Below are positions 53,719 to 62,877 of a DNA stretch of 64,000 nucleotides, piece after piece; position 1 is the stretch's first letter; each line of letters opens with the position of its first letter. Both the position numbers and the translations under genes were made by a program. This DNA comes from Gracilariopsis chorda (Eukaryota > Rhodophyta > Florideophyceae > Gracilariales > Gracilariaceae), in NCBI GenBank assembly GCA_003194525.1, contig NBIV01000005.1:310001-374000 (forward strand), written 5' to 3'. The notes below the pieces were generated by a model. That model was given only the letters and a program-made list of their open reading frames with translations. It was not told the DNA's origin and made no database searches.

Positions 53719-54369
53719 TTAAACGGCGGTCGGGTTGAACTGCAGAGGGGATACTAGAGTACCTTGTGGTACTACACCAATAAGGACGCCGCGTTCTTGA
53801 CACATACGTTTCACAACTTCGATACTCAATTTCACGATCTTCGCTGATTGATTGTCTGCGATCAGGTAACTTTCAAAGCGCTTGGCTTCAGCTTCTTTTT
53901 CAAAGGTAAGCAGTATGTCTTCACTATTATCCGCTCGAACGCTAAGCAGCTGTTCTGAACCCGTTTCAATAACATACAAGTAGTTGTCAGAGAGGCTCCG
54001 TCTAACAGACCGCTCCACCATAGGCACAATAGAAATTCCCCGCAGATCCCAACTGAACCCATTCTCTACAGATGCTTTAAACAAATTGTTGTCCCATTGT
54101 ATGATATCTGATGACATTACTACCATCCAGACGTTCTCCAAATCCTCTGGAGTCTTGACCTCCCACGCTGCCGCCTTACGTTCTGCTTCCTCGATTTCTT
54201 TCCGAACGGCTTCGGGATCGTACCCAGTGTAGTCGCAACGATTGTCTAGCCCGCCATTACCATATGGATGTGATTTTGCAAGCATTTGAGGCCCCCGCCT
54301 ACTTATCCCCGGTTGTACGCAATCACGAGAAAATGGCAACGCAGACGGTAGGGCAAACGCAGTTCTCAT
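53719..54369 (-). CDS. DUF3110 protein, probably plastid
   Basis: The 216-aa product starts at ATG (MRTAFALPSA). The first about 35 residues are rich in Ser/Ala/Arg with few acids, like a transit peptide. A DUF3110-type domain occupies about residues 78-200. It begins ENVWMVVMSSD, continues NGFSWDLRGISIVPM, then ILLTFEKEAEAKRFESYL and IVKLSIEVVKRMCQERG. DUF3110 proteins are found in cyanobacteria and plastid-bearing eukaryotes and their function is unknown. Its presence supports a photosynthetic host. The gene is intronless and faces the isopropylmalate-synthase-like gene across a divergent spacer. Confidence 0.72.
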   Translation of the reverse strand: MRTAFALPSALPFSRDCVQPGISRRGPQMLAKSHPYGNGGLDNRCDYTGYDPEAVRKEIEEAERKAAAWEVKTPEDLENVWMVVMSSDIIQWDNNLFKASVENGFSWDLRGISIVPMVERSVRRSLSDNYLYVIETGSEQLLSVRADNSEDILLTFEKEAEAKRFESYLIADNQSAKIVKLSIEVVKRMCQERGVLIGVVPQGTLVSPLQFNPTAV

Positions 54370-55080
54370 TGTTGCTCTCAGAGATTAAGTGAATACTGGG
54401 TGATACTCTTCAGTTCTATGGAAAGACAGGTCACTTTCTTAGGGGCACAGGCTTCCTCGATTCTCTTGTATCTAACGTTGCAAAGAGGAATAATGAAGAA
54501 GGGTTCAACTGCAAGGGTGATTTATCCAAAGATAGGGTTAGATTGCTAGCCTTTAACTCTGGTTACAACGGTAGCAGTCTCTAACCTTGATATCAACCTC
54601 ACCCGCAACCGAGCGCAATCAGATCTTTGAAGCTCTACAACGGTAACCTTCAACCCATGTACTACCTCAGATGACTCTCAGAGCCTCAGTGTCGGAGGTA
54701 CTGTATCAAATATCCATGGCAGATCAAATGATAATCTATAAAGATCTTAAATTGTATCTTTTAAAACAGGTTCACTACTGACGGAGCACTATGAGAGGAG
54801 CCGATGGGGCTCGAAGTTGTTTTGTGCGCTTGGGAGCTTTATCTACTCCGCCGGCGAGGTTGCGTCGCCTCCTGGCGTACGTGTGACAACAACTACTATC
54901 GCCATGGAAATCATCACAATTCCTATGGTGATGGTAGAGAGAGACCTTCTGGTACCGTTGGTAGACTACCAACGGTAGTTAGAGAGGTGAAAATCTAGTC
55001 TCCTAGACCAACGGGCACTGGGCAATGGGAAATGCTCTCGCACTGAGAGTGCCTCTCTTCAGTTTTCCCAGGAAAGCAAG
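54370..55080. other. Divergent spacer with GGTAC/GGTAG palindromes
   Basis: The spacer lies between the DUF3110 gene and the isopropylmalate-synthase-like gene. It carries TACAACGGTA motifs (about 54,560-54,650) and a hairpin TACCGTTGGTAGACTACCAACGGTA at about 54,953-54,977. No gene is supported. Confidence 0.55.
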
Positions 55081-56241
55081 ATGCTGCTAACTGCGTTCTC
55101 ATATCTGGTTACGCCCACGTCGCCTGTTTCGACAAATGGCCGCACTCTCCTGCATACTTCCCTGCAAAACGTTAATCGCTATTGGTCACCTCCGTCGCGA
55201 TTCAGGGTGCGCGTTTCTGCGTCTTTCAATGACGGCAATCTTCCTGAACGTTCCCAACCAGTGAGGGAAGACGCGGGGAAGGTAAAGGTTTTCGACACTA
55301 CCCTTCGGGACGGGGAATTAAGTCGCGGTGTGAGTCTTGGCATCGAGGACAAACTTCTAATAGCAAGGCAGCTCTACAAACTTGGTGTAGATGTGATAGA
55401 AGCCGGCTTTCCGGCGTCTTCTTCCTCCGACTTTCTAGCTGTCACAAGCATTGCGAAGGAGATTGGAAACCTCCCGACGCCTCCAACAATATGCGGACTT
55501 GCGCGTCCTTCCAAGGCAGATATTGACAAGTGCTTTGAGGCGATTAGGCACGCCGCTTATCCTCGAATACATACATATTTAGTTGCTTCACGTCGCAAAT
55601 CCCAAGATAAGGAGTTGCATAGGCGAAATTTGCTCAGTACAACTTTGGAGGCAGTAAAGCATGCGAAATCGCTGTGCGAAGACGTCGAGTTTTCGGCTGC
55701 TGATGTCCTCAATACCGATCCAGATCAACTTTGTGAAATTCTAGAGCTCGCTATTCAAGTTGGTGCAACCACACTTAGCATTCCAGATACTTTCGGAGTA
55801 TACCTACCAGGAGACTTTGGAGACTTGATCAAGCTTGTCGCAAGTAATGTTCGAGGCATTGAAAACGTGACTATTTCTGCCCATACCCACAACGATCTGG
55901 GTTTGGCAGTAGCCAACACCTTGAGTGCTATCGAAAACGGTGCACGACAGGCAGAGGTATCTGTTAACGGCATCGGAGCACGTGCTGGGAACGCTGCACT
56001 TGAGGAAGTAGTAATGGCCCTCCACGTACGACAATCCCATTTCTGCAAGTACTTCGCTTCCGGCTCTAACGAGGCCGGACCACTGACTAACATCAAAATA
56101 TCAAAGTTGCAAGAAACCTCAAGGCTTGTTTCACAACTGACGGGTATGCATGTTCAGCCCAACAAAGCGATCGTTGGGGCCAACGCGCACAATTTCCTCT
56201 CTGAAAGAACACCAGAAATCCAACACCTTACAGACCGATAA
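55081..56241 (+). CDS. Isopropylmalate-synthase-like TIM-barrel protein, C-terminally short
   Basis: The 386-aa product starts at ATG (MLLTAFSYLV). The first about 65 residues resemble a transit peptide. The DRE-TIM barrel follows (about 68-345), with KVFDTTLRDGE (metal Asp 77), GVDVIEAGFPASS, IHTYLVAS, SIPDTFGVYLP and AHTHNDLGLAVAN (metal His 268 and 270). Plant and bacterial LeuA enzymes join 2-oxoisovalerate and acetyl-CoA to start leucine synthesis and are about 500-600 aa. This frame ends right after PNKAIVGANA, losing the GIHQDG subdomain and the whole regulatory LeuA-dimer domain. Signature residues also differ: DGEQSPG reads DGELSRG and GIGERAGN reads GIGARAGN. No continuation is visible in the 258 bases before the next gene. 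It may have another role or be a pseudogene. Confidence 0.75.
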   Translation: MLLTAFSYLVTPTSPVSTNGRTLLHTSLQNVNRYWSPPSRFRVRVSASFNDGNLPERSQPVREDAGKVKVFDTTLRDGELSRGVSLGIEDKLLIARQLYKLGVDVIEAGFPASSSSDFLAVTSIAKEIGNLPTPPTICGLARPSKADIDKCFEAIRHAAYPRIHTYLVASRRKSQDKELHRRNLLSTTLEAVKHAKSLCEDVEFSAADVLNTDPDQLCEILELAIQVGATTLSIPDTFGVYLPGDFGDLIKLVASNVRGIENVTISAHTHNDLGLAVANTLSAIENGARQAEVSVNGIGARAGNAALEEVVMALHVRQSHFCKYFASGSNEAGPLTNIKISKLQETSRLVSQLTGMHVQPNKAIVGANAHNFLSERTPEIQHLTDR

Positions 56242-56499
56242 CTCATGACTGATGTCCGTTACATCATATGTTATTTTCTGCTGTGATCTTCGTCTTCCCA
56301 GTGGGTTAAAGTGGGGGGCTGTGCACCACGAACAAACGCAGTCTAATTTAAACAACTCGCATGAGAATCACTCCTTACCATACACTTATTTCTCGTGTTG
56401 GCAACACCCTCAGTCTGAGAATTCTTATATCCCCCATTGGTTAATGCAGATCGTAGAGAACTGCCACTCGGCTCAGAAGGCATGGCGGGTACAGGCCAT

Positions 56500-58761
56500 T
56501 TAACTGCGGTCAGACGTATTCACATTCTTGACCCCCTCACGTTGTAGTGCTTTCGTCAGGCGGGCAAGGAGCATATCACAATGAGCCTTGTGCGATATAG
56601 GAGTGCACATCATATATATTACATTACCTAGAGGTCTCGCGAAAATGCCTTCGTCCTTCAACTCTTGGGCCACATCATATGCCCCGGTTGCAGCATACCC
56701 AGAGCCACCTTTTCCACCGAGTTCCACGCTTAGGACGGTTCCAATCGTGGTGACACTCTTGACGGAGTTGTATGTGCTTATCTCACGAGCCGTATCTTCG
56801 TTCCAATATTGAATATTTGGATCAATCCCTTGTGCTTGCTTCAGCGCATCGTACCTTTTCAAGCTCTCCACTCCGGCGGCACACCCAATTGCATGAGCCG
56901 TATACGAATGACCGTGAAGCAAAGCTTCTTTCTTTGAACAACCGGCGAAAGCCTGGAATACGTTGTGTGTGGATATAGTTATTGCCAGTGGGACCGTTCC
57001 ACCGGTCAAGAGTTTACCGTACGCAGCGATATCAGGTTCACGACCTAAGAGCTGACTTCCACTTTCTACCCCCAAACGCCATAAGCCAGTGAATATCTCG
57101 TCAAATATGACAGGGATTCCTCGTTTCCGACATGCATCGACAAGGGCCCGCTGAAACGCTGGATCCACAATCTTCATCCCTCCTCCACCAAGGAAAACGG
57201 GTTCCATGACTAAAGCGCCAATGTCTACCTCATCTTTGCCTAATATTTCATCAAGACTACGACTTATCCGATCTTCGTACTCCTTGTGACTTCGTTCCAT
57301 CGAGAACAGCTCATCGCGTCCGTCAAGGACTATTTCGTGCTCCGCTCCAAGCCAATCTGGCATTTCTACAGTCCATATACCATCTCGTATGGCGGCGCAT
57401 GGCGGTTCGAAGAAGAAACCCAAAGGTTGATACCACGGTGTTTGCAATCTATTATAATCACTATCCGCTGCGCAATTCATAACACCCAGTGTGTCACCAT
57501 GGTAACTGCCTGCCAACCCGACAATTCTCACGGGAAGGTGTCTGCGTGCTGGCGAATCCATTGCCCTCTTTCTGAATGCCATTTTCAAAGCAACTTCGAC
57601 AGCTGTTGAGCCGTCATCGGAGTAGAACGCGCGAGACGCCCAGCCAGCGCCCGGACCGTCCAAGACCCTCTTGGCAAGTTCGAAAGCTGGTTCAAAAGTA
57701 GCTTCTGCGAACATCACATGGCCGTAACGACCGGCGGCGGACCCAATCGCCTTTGCGGTCTCACTATCTCCATGACCTACTCCGTTCGTCCACCAACTTC
57801 CAATAACATCGGTCATTGGCTGGAGTTTGTGCCCGTCTTTATGAATGATGAACTGTTCCCCGTGAGCGGAATCGATGCACGTAATGTCGCCAAGCTGACT
57901 GTGTTGTGTGAAAGGATACCAGAATATGCGTTGCGATTCCTCCTTCATTTGACTTAACGCGTTAAATCGCTCGCCTTCAGTGTAGCGCAGGTGGTCATGT
58001 AACTTCTTGAAGAAGTGTTTCACTTGTGTATCTCTGAAATAGTCATCCAAAGAAATATCTGGAGGCGGCAATTCAGGGGCACGGAAAACAACAGTTTCTG
58101 GTTTCACGCACTTTTGAATTGATGACTCGTTCTCGAGCAATCCTGTACCTTCGGCAAACATTACAATGCCTGGCACACTATACCCTCGAAGGCACATTGC
58201 TTCGTATGCAGATAGAGTTGCAGAAATGCCACCCAGATTTGCATCGCCAAGCAGAAGCGCGGGTAGACGCAGCGGGCGGTATATATCAGCTTGCAGGCTT
58301 CCTGAAGGACCTGGTGATAAAACCCCCCCTGCAGTCTCGATTAAAGCGAGGGAACGTGAAGTATGTTTGTGTTCTGTTGAGGCGTAAAAGTGCGATATCG
58401 TTTGCTCGGTCTGGCTGCATAGAGCAACGTCTGTAACTGTTTGAGATCGTTCAAGACTGCTGGCCAAGTCTGGACTTACAGCATGTTCGTATGCATGTAA
58501 TGTGAGGGTGTGAACCTTGGGAGCGTATCGATTGATCTGTGCTGAATCGTCAGAAGTGGGATAACCGGTTTGCACTGGTTTTAGATACAATGTAGGATCT
58601 TTTGTGGAGAGCAACAGACCAGCCGACAAGACTGTCTTCCCTACCCCAGTGTTTGAACCCCAAATTTGCAAAACGAGAGGACGACCAGCTGCAGATACGC
58701 ACATCTTACGGACCTGGACGACATTGTACGGTAAAGACAGATCACGGAATAAACGAAACAT
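56500..58761 (-). CDS. BIO3-BIO1: Bifunctional BioD-BioA (BIO3-BIO1), biotin synthesis
   Basis: The 753-aa product is counted from the first ATG (MFRLFRDLSL). The frame is open 23 codons upstream only from a GTG. The N terminus (FRLFRDLSLPYNVVQVRK) is an amphipathic basic stretch suited to mitochondrial import, as for the Arabidopsis enzyme. The dethiobiotin synthetase part (about 25-240) has the P-loop GSNTGVGKT (about 35-43), LKPVQTGY and ETAGGVLSP. The DAPA aminotransferase part (about 275-753) has FWYPFTQHSQ, a YSDDGSTAVEVALK cofactor-phosphate block, YHGDTLG, FDEIFTGLWRLG (PLP Asp about 554) and YGKLLTGG (PLP Lys 583). One chain thus converts KAPA to DAPA and on to dethiobiotin. The fusion is known in plants and several other eukaryotes. 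It is one uninterrupted frame. Confidence 0.95.
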   Translation of the reverse strand: MFRLFRDLSLPYNVVQVRKMCVSAAGRPLVLQIWGSNTGVGKTVLSAGLLLSTKDPTLYLKPVQTGYPTSDDSAQINRYAPKVHTLTLHAYEHAVSPDLASSLERSQTVTDVALCSQTEQTISHFYASTEHKHTSRSLALIETAGGVLSPGPSGSLQADIYRPLRLPALLLGDANLGGISATLSAYEAMCLRGYSVPGIVMFAEGTGLLENESSIQKCVKPETVVFRAPELPPPDISLDDYFRDTQVKHFFKKLHDHLRYTEGERFNALSQMKEESQRIFWYPFTQHSQLGDITCIDSAHGEQFIIHKDGHKLQPMTDVIGSWWTNGVGHGDSETAKAIGSAAGRYGHVMFAEATFEPAFELAKRVLDGPGAGWASRAFYSDDGSTAVEVALKMAFRKRAMDSPARRHLPVRIVGLAGSYHGDTLGVMNCAADSDYNRLQTPWYQPLGFFFEPPCAAIRDGIWTVEMPDWLGAEHEIVLDGRDELFSMERSHKEYEDRISRSLDEILGKDEVDIGALVMEPVFLGGGGMKIVDPAFQRALVDACRKRGIPVIFDEIFTGLWRLGVESGSQLLGREPDIAAYGKLLTGGTVPLAITISTHNVFQAFAGCSKKEALLHGHSYTAHAIGCAAGVESLKRYDALKQAQGIDPNIQYWNEDTAREISTYNSVKSVTTIGTVLSVELGGKGGSGYAATGAYDVAQELKDEGIFARPLGNVIYMMCTPISHKAHCDMLLARLTKALQREGVKNVNTSDRS

Positions 58762-59664
58762 CGAGCCGGCAAATGGGATTGTCACTCCAGCAAGAGCTGG
58801 CAGGTCTTTCAAGTCAACGACTTCAACCACTCTACTGAGGCCTTTTCGTGCAAATGGTCCAAGTCATTCGGATGAAATGACCGAGCTTCAAAATTGTTGA
58901 AGGGATGCGCAGCCGTTCCAATACAAAATGCAGAAAAGGCTTTGCAGCTTAAATCGGTGAGCTGAGATATGCCTCTGCGGCTGGATTAGAGAACAAAGCT
59001 TGGATCGAATTCCACCTTCGTACGTGTAGCAGAATGACTTCTCAATGAGAAGTTCTCATACGAACGTTGGTGCTCTGCAGATCAGATCACCGCCAAGCCA
59101 CAGCTAACCCCTTGGGGATAGACCGTTGGTAAATATAGTGTGCGTTCCGTAAATATTATGTTTGATCCAAAACATGTTTTTGTAACTTAATCTTTTTGCT
59201 ATCCGGATGGTCCTGGTTTTGCGACCTTGCAGAGATGCCATCGATACAGCCTGCACTTCTGCAGGAATAGGTGGTGCCGAACTCAAAAAAACAAATAGGA
59301 ACTACAGAACCAGGGCTTGGACTGCGTAGACTAGCGTTGTACCCTTGGTACGGACTCAAATTCTATCCTTGGTGACAGTCGTATCTACTCTTTGCCTTTT
59401 GAACTTTCGCAGCCTCGGCTACTAGCCAGAGCTTCAAGGGTGAGATCAAGCACATATTGCTAACGCTTGGTCATTCTTTCAACACTCTACTTCTGCGTTA
59501 TCAAAGGTACTACAGAGTAACTGGTGGTGTGATGCCAAGTCCTCCAAAGCTGAGACTATCCTTCATAGTATCATACAGCTCTTAACATATTTCCAGCGCA
59601 CTCGCACGTTGATGTGCTCCTCTAACTGAAACAAAGGCACAGTGTCATAGTACAATTGCCCACC
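58762..59664. other. Divergent spacer between BIO3-BIO1 and Nup85
   Basis: About 0.9 kb with promoters in both directions. Apart from small inverted motifs such as TTGTACCCTTGGTAC (about 59,337-59,351), I see no repeat or gene. Minus-strand frames at 59,104-59,359 are not convincing. Confidence 0.55.
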
Positions 59665-61719
59665 ATGTCTCCTGTTCCTTTCGCGTCTGCACAATGTCTA
59701 GCTAAACCTAGCATTAGTTCTGGACAACAAAACGAAAATATTATGCTAGACCTCGAAGGAAGAACCCATCAACGATTGTCACGACCTTTTGTGGAGCTGT
59801 TTCGAGCTGCTCATCACATGCTTACCGCCTGCAACCAACCAACCGCAGAGGAGCAGAGTCTGCGGTACCGTTCGCTGATACTAGACTGCAAGCACGCATT
59901 GAACGAATTGCAAGATGATTCTGACCGTGACATGGCTTCGCTGGTTGATCAGGCGCTGAAAGTGTGGCATTTCATAGAAATCGTTTACGTAAGAGATCGA
60001 ACACAAAGTGAAGATCACATTAGCGTCGATCTGGCTGAATGGTTTGCTGGTAGTTTTCCGGAGCAGCTTCCCACAACTGACGGGCTTTCGGACTCTGCAT
60101 CTCTTTCGGACAGCGAACTATGGGATTTCATCGCAAAATGTGTCGTAACGGGGAACCTCCCAACTGCTCACCAAATAGCACTCTCTCGCATGAAGATTAA
60201 CGGTGAATCGGGTTCGAAGTGGGGCGACAACAGTGTTGATCTTAACGCGAACCAGCTGGATGCTGGACTTAGCACGCAATCTTTGTTCGCACACTTCGAT
60301 TCTCTTCTGGCGATGATTCCTAGCAATACAGTTCATGCTCGACGAGATCGTTCATGGAGTCGATGGCAGTCCCTATGTCGCACATGGGCTACGTCTGAAG
60401 AGCTTGCACTTGAAGATAATGCTAGAAGAGTGTTTCTGATTCTGAGCGGGGACTCGAATGCGATTGCGGATATCTGCGCAACATGGGAAGAAATGCTGAT
60501 TGCTTGCTCTGTTTATCTGCCGGACGAAAGCGGAATAGAAAACAGTCTTCACAGTGGGCTTCAAACTGTCATGACGGCATCTGCTGAAGCATCAATTATG
60601 AAAGACGCTCCTAAGGGAGGTGCTGGCCTCGCACTTGCTGAAGCGTCAATGGGCAACTGTCTTAACGCTGTAACTGCGATGGAAATATCACTACCATCAA
60701 TGTGGTTCTCTGCACATCTTGGTGAGCTTCTCGTGCGCATTGGGCAAATGCCAGACAGAAAGCCAGACACAGAGTTGAATGGCCCTCCGTTTGGTACTAA
60801 AGAAGGCCTATTCATCAAATTCGCCGAGGAGCTCGAGCAGTATCCTGGGCTTTGGCGCCTTGCTGCAGATTACTACATGGCGTGTCCGACCCTGGGTGAT
60901 GGCAGGCTCGCAGGGCTGCTGACGCGCATAAAAGCTGACGAAGCTAGTGGTATGATGGCAGAAAAAGTGTTGCACTTGTGCTATAAACGCAAACTTTCCA
61001 AGACTGCTCGGCGAATACAGCTTAAGCTTGGTTCACATTGTCTTGAATTCAATAATCTTGGCGGGGCGATATCGTGGTACTCTGCAGCAGGAGCTCTTCG
61101 TGAAGCTCAAAAAGTGGTGGATTTGGCGCTACAAGCGGCCGAGAGGGAGGGCCCGGACTCAAACGGTGCGTTGCTGTTGTCTAATGTCGTAAACGCTATC
61201 AACAAGTTTGCAAATGAAGAAATACGGCAAGCTTTTGACTATCTAGATGTTTACAAGGATATGCAAGACCAGTTGAACGCCTTGGCGGGAATTACAGCAC
61301 AACAACAAAAAGATCAACTGCCTAGAGAAGCTCTAGGAGGAGCCATTTTCCCGGCAATCGAGTCCTTCTCGAATGCAACTAATTCTCTTCTAGTCGGAGG
61401 TCGGTTACCTCGTAGGTACTGGTGTGTTGTGGTGTTTGAGGCGGTAAGAGTCCTTGAGGAGTTTCCGGAAGCGCGTCAATTCTTTGCTCGCTCAACTTTG
61501 CTCAATTTGATCAATGCTGTAGAGCTGTGCACCGGCCCTCATAGATGTGGGGCTCTTGTGCAAGGCCTTCGAAATCGGTTGAAGTGGGAAAAAAGCGCAG
61601 GTGTTATGGATGTCTCTGAGCTATCGGACGGAACACATTTTGAAAGCTTGGAAGACACGGTCAGCTATTGCAGAAGGGTGTTGTCGGAAGTTGTAGCGAG
61701 AACGATCAATCAGTTGTAG
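59665..61719 (+). CDS. NUP85: Nucleoporin Nup85, Y-complex subunit
   Basis: The 684-aa product is counted from ATG 59,665 (MSPVPFASAQ, in CACCATG context). The frame is open three codons upstream from a TTG. Nup85 is a scaffold of the outer-ring Y complex of the nuclear pore. The protein is all helical. The family landmarks are MWFSAHLGELLVRIGQM (about residue 350), the block FAEELEQYPGLWRLAADYYMACP (about 390-412), then GRLAGLLTRIKADEASGMMAEKVLHLCYKRKL and GGAISWYSAAGALREAQKVVD (about 470-490). The length fits algal and plant Nup85 (about 650-750). Single open frame. Its stop codon lies six bases from the stop of the convergent gene at 61,726. Confidence 0.87.
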   Translation: MSPVPFASAQCLAKPSISSGQQNENIMLDLEGRTHQRLSRPFVELFRAAHHMLTACNQPTAEEQSLRYRSLILDCKHALNELQDDSDRDMASLVDQALKVWHFIEIVYVRDRTQSEDHISVDLAEWFAGSFPEQLPTTDGLSDSASLSDSELWDFIAKCVVTGNLPTAHQIALSRMKINGESGSKWGDNSVDLNANQLDAGLSTQSLFAHFDSLLAMIPSNTVHARRDRSWSRWQSLCRTWATSEELALEDNARRVFLILSGDSNAIADICATWEEMLIACSVYLPDESGIENSLHSGLQTVMTASAEASIMKDAPKGGAGLALAEASMGNCLNAVTAMEISLPSMWFSAHLGELLVRIGQMPDRKPDTELNGPPFGTKEGLFIKFAEELEQYPGLWRLAADYYMACPTLGDGRLAGLLTRIKADEASGMMAEKVLHLCYKRKLSKTARRIQLKLGSHCLEFNNLGGAISWYSAAGALREAQKVVDLALQAAEREGPDSNGALLLSNVVNAINKFANEEIRQAFDYLDVYKDMQDQLNALAGITAQQQKDQLPREALGGAIFPAIESFSNATNSLLVGGRLPRRYWCVVVFEAVRVLEEFPEARQFFARSTLLNLINAVELCTGPHRCGALVQGLRNRLKWEKSAGVMDVSELSDGTHFESLEDTVSYCRRVLSEVVARTINQL

Positions 61720-61725
61720 CTATCA

Positions 61726-62325
61726 TTATTTCAGCCAGTACTTCGACTTTTCCTGCATAAGGACTCGCACTCCCTGAGTCAGCAAATTGTCATCTTGCTT
61801 CTTAGCTCTTGCTGCCTCTTGAACAACTTGCAACAACACTTTTTGGTTCCTTGCTCCATCTGCGATCTCATTTCTTGCTGTCTCTAAGCACGCCTCTACA
61901 TAAGTCATGTACTTCATTGTTCGATCCACAAATACTTGACGATTCACGTGGTCCTTCATTACTAGTCGTACATCGGACATTAGCTTTTCCCCGTGAACTG
62001 TAACATGAACCTTTTCGTTTTCTTGGTGCACAGTGACGGTACCGGGTTCACTGCGATCCAGGACGTTTCGAAAATCTGTTGACCATTGATTGTTTGCCTG
62101 GAAAGAGTGTCCATATCCATATCTGGAGAAGATTTCATCATGGCTGAAAGTTGCATCCTGGGCAATGACACCGTCGCTTGCAGAAATACGCAACAATGCA
62201 TATTTGTTTGAGTTGTGCTTGAAGAATTCAAGCAGAAGAAACCAGTTCTTTCGCTCGATCGGAGATGCCACCTCAGGCTCTGGACATACTCTGGTACACC
62301 ACCATGACGGGCCTTGGTCAGACAT
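61726..62325 (-). CDS. Unknown 199-aa protein, beta-rich head and helical tail
   Basis: Starts at ATG (MSDQGPSWWC). I do not recognise the family with confidence. The first about 115 residues alternate hydrophobic and polar positions like beta strands (NWFLLLEFFKHN, KYALLRISASDGVIAQ, GTVTVHQENEKVHVTVHGEKL). Residues about 125-199 are predicted helix with possible coiled-coil heptads (YMTYVEACLETARNEIADGA, LLQVVQEAARAKKQDDNLL) and end in KYWLK. A beta head followed by a helical stalk recalls the XRCC4/XLF/PAXX group, but this is only an impression from shape. It converges on NUP85 with a six-base gap and is divergent from the fibrillin gene. Confidence 0.65.
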   Translation of the reverse strand: MSDQGPSWWCTRVCPEPEVASPIERKNWFLLLEFFKHNSNKYALLRISASDGVIAQDATFSHDEIFSRYGYGHSFQANNQWSTDFRNVLDRSEPGTVTVHQENEKVHVTVHGEKLMSDVRLVMKDHVNRQVFVDRTMKYMTYVEACLETARNEIADGARNQKVLLQVVQEAARAKKQDDNLLTQGVRVLMQEKSKYWLK

Positions 62326-62877
62326 TCTCCCTTGACTTGATATGTTGAAGACCCATAGAGGAGGGAGTGACGGTACGCCTAGGAGTAGAGCTAAATGTGA
62401 CGTGTCTCACCTACGGTTCTACTTGATTAAACGAGACGTTTTGACGACTCCAATCTCTACTAGCTAGGCTAGAGATTTCAAACGGCGAGACTATAATGAA
62501 TCGTGTGTACACAATCAGGTATGAAGGGTGATCTTTGTCCTGGTTTCTGCATAGATGCATTGGTTTGCATATGTACATGTACAGGAATGATTGGCTGTGA
62601 TGCTGTCACTAAAGCTGCGGTGAGGTCAACAGTTCGGATTATTTCGAGTAGATACCGAGTCACTTTATGCGTTCCGGCATTGACTCAATGCCGTCTCTAT
62701 ACGAAGGCTCATCTCTTTCATCGCATACATCCCGTTTCAGTGCTTACGGTGGACACAGGTGGTTCCCACAATCTCGTACACGCTGATAACGAATCAAGAA
62801 TCTATTCAACACAGCGAAACACATTCTCACGTAACTTTTTGTCATCTGCATTCCGGCACTTTGAACAAACCTCCCAG

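Noticed and set aside
58762-58830. Upstream extension of BIO3-BIO1
   Set aside because: It has no ATG, and the next ATG gives a better targeting peptide.
62503-62877. N-terminal extension of the fibrillin frame
   Set aside because: It starts at GTG and is Cys-rich without plastid character. ATG 62,878 begins a good transit peptide.
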